Assembly: GCF_016598615.1 (NCBI RefSeq)
Contig: NZ_CP066831.1
Coordinates: 6,324,001 to 6,388,000 of the forward strand
DNA length: 64,000 nt
Direction of reading: 5' to 3'
Source of the DNA: Streptomyces liliifuscus
GTDB taxonomy: Bacteria > Actinomycetota > Actinomycetes > Streptomycetales > Streptomycetaceae
Positions 63,287-64,000 of the stretch are shown here, piece by piece. The translations under genes were made by a program, and so were the position numbers. The notes beneath the pieces were generated by a model that ran no database searches, was not told the DNA's origin, and saw nothing but the letters and a program-made list of their open reading frames with translations. Every line of letters begins with the position of its first letter. Position 1 is the first letter of the stretch.

Positions 63287-64000
63287 CTACTCGACCTGTT
63301 CCGCCTGTTCCACCCGGTCCCGCCATGGGAGTTCCGCCGTGATCGTCGTCGGTCCGCCCACCGGCGAGTCGATGACGAACAAGCCGTCCACCGCGCCGAG
63401 CCGGTCGGCCAGTCCCGCCATTCCCGTGCCGCCGTCGAGGGCGGCCCCGCCACGGCCGTCGTCCCAGACCTGTATGAGGAGGCGGTTGTCGGAGCGCCAC
63501 ACGTCGACGGACGCGGACCGCGCCCCGCTGTGCTTGCTGACGTTCTGAAGGAGCTCGGAGACGGTGAAGTACGCGATGCCCTCGATGGCGGCGGCCGGCC
63601 GCATCGGCAGATCGGCGGTCACCTTCACCGGCACCGTGCAGCGCGAGGCGACGGAGGACAGCGCGGCGTCCAGACCGCGGTCGGTGAGGACAGCGGGATG
63701 GATGCCGCGGGCCAGATCCCGCAGTTCCTGCAGGGCCAGCTTCACCTCGCCGTGCGCCTCGTCGACCATGGCGGCGACGGTCTCGTCGGCCTGGCCCTCC
63801 AGCAGCTTCTCCTTCGCCAGGCCGAGGCCCATCGCGAGGTTCACCAGCCGGGCCTGCGCCCCGTCGTGCAGATCGCGCTCGATGCGCCGCAGGTCGGCCG
63901 CGGCCGTGTCGACGACCACTCCCCGGTCCGACTCCAGTTCGGCGATCCGCCGCTCCAGTTCGTCCGAGGGCGAGAGCAGGCCGCGCACCATCGCCCTGTC
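63287..64000 (-). CDS. Second sensor histidine kinase, C-terminal part
   Basis: The 3' part of a gene whose start is beyond the window; about 237 residues are visible. It has the HisKA_3 segment LRRIERDLHDGAQARLVNLAMGLGLAKEKL with the phospho-His, the N box FTVSELLQNVSKHSGARSASVDVW and VWDDGRGG, GTGMAGLADRLGAVDG. It is about 75% identical to the kinase at 61528-62883 across this part, so the two arose by tandem duplication. The end is extended by an EQAEQVE repeat tail. Membrane sensor part not visible. Confidence 0.9.
   Translation of the reverse strand, partial: DRAMVRGLLSPSDELERRIAELESDRGVVVDTAAADLRRIERDLHDGAQARLVNLAMGLGLAKEKLLEGQADETVAAMVDEAHGEVKLALQELRDLARGIHPAVLTDRGLDAALSSVASRCTVPVKVTADLPMRPAAAIEGIAYFTVSELLQNVSKHSGARSASVDVWRSDNRLLIQVWDDGRGGAALDGGTGMAGLADRLGAVDGLFVIDSPVGGPTTITAELPWRDRVEQAEQVE

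Noticed and set aside
62899..63453. Open frames in the kinase gap as a fragment of a third kinase
   Set aside because: The kinase-like residues are only within 63287-64000; the rest is repeat translation.

Overview
The window is high-GC DNA (about 70-72% G+C, genes rich in G/C-ending codons and GTG starts) from a Streptomyces chromosome or a close relative. Evidence is the complete 14-gene nuoA-N operon followed by recQ and flanked by menaquinone genes, two secreted cell-wall hydrolase genes (one behind a c-di-AMP riboswitch), a CGNR zinc-finger protein, HxlR regulators, and the korAB 2-oxoacid:ferredoxin oxidoreductase. No tRNA, rRNA, CRISPR array, transposase or phage gene was seen.

Layout. 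1-3170: the 3' end of menG (menaquinone methyltransferase), a PASTA protein, a GNAT acetyltransferase and a MenJ-type isoprenoid reductase. 3171-4768: an NlpC/P60 hydrolase gene divergent from nuo, with an 800-bp control region that carries a Crp-like site and a near-consensus Rex operator. 4769-20790: nuoA-N, tightly packed with start/stop overlaps. 20991-23069: recQ. 23159-30270: the most unusual block, a minus-strand operon of GntR regulator, two-cluster ferredoxin, SsuABC-like ABC transporter and an AprA-like flavoprotein fused to a HEAT-repeat tail. 30627-35865: fumarylacetoacetase, an ATP-grasp/FAD-oxidoreductase pair and a HAD phosphatase. 35999-41814: LysM-transglycosylase with a c-di-AMP riboswitch, a DUF5959-type fusion protein, a CocE-type hydrolase and a POT peptide transporter. 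42169-47952: polyprenyl diphosphate synthase, a CHRD/DUF3455 secreted protein behind a Crp-type promoter, a LolA-like protein and an ABC-2 exporter. 47974-57302: accessory and redox genes (FMN reductase, M28 aminopeptidase, VOC and CGNR genes sharing one palindrome, two HxlR regulators with divergent targets, DHA2 exporter, PobA-like hydroxylase, RarD). 57337-64000: korB-korA and a two-component system with two sister histidine kinases and one response regulator.

How the genes fit together. MenG, the MenJ-like reductase and the polyprenyl synthase make and finish menaquinone, the electron acceptor of the Nuo complex. The Rex-type site upstream of nuoA suggests NADH/NAD+ control. KorAB feeds reduced ferredoxin from 2-oxoacids. 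The AprA-like operon looks like uptake of a small, perhaps sulfur-containing, compound followed by a flavin/Fe-S redox step; its substrate cannot be read from sequence.

Non-coding structure is rich: a dispersed palindromic family with the core GGGGCGCGGGGAACTGCGCG at six places (one copy nested in a 225-bp inverted repeat between convergent genes), several short tandem repeats in intergenic or terminal coding positions, and perfect palindromes at divergent promoters.
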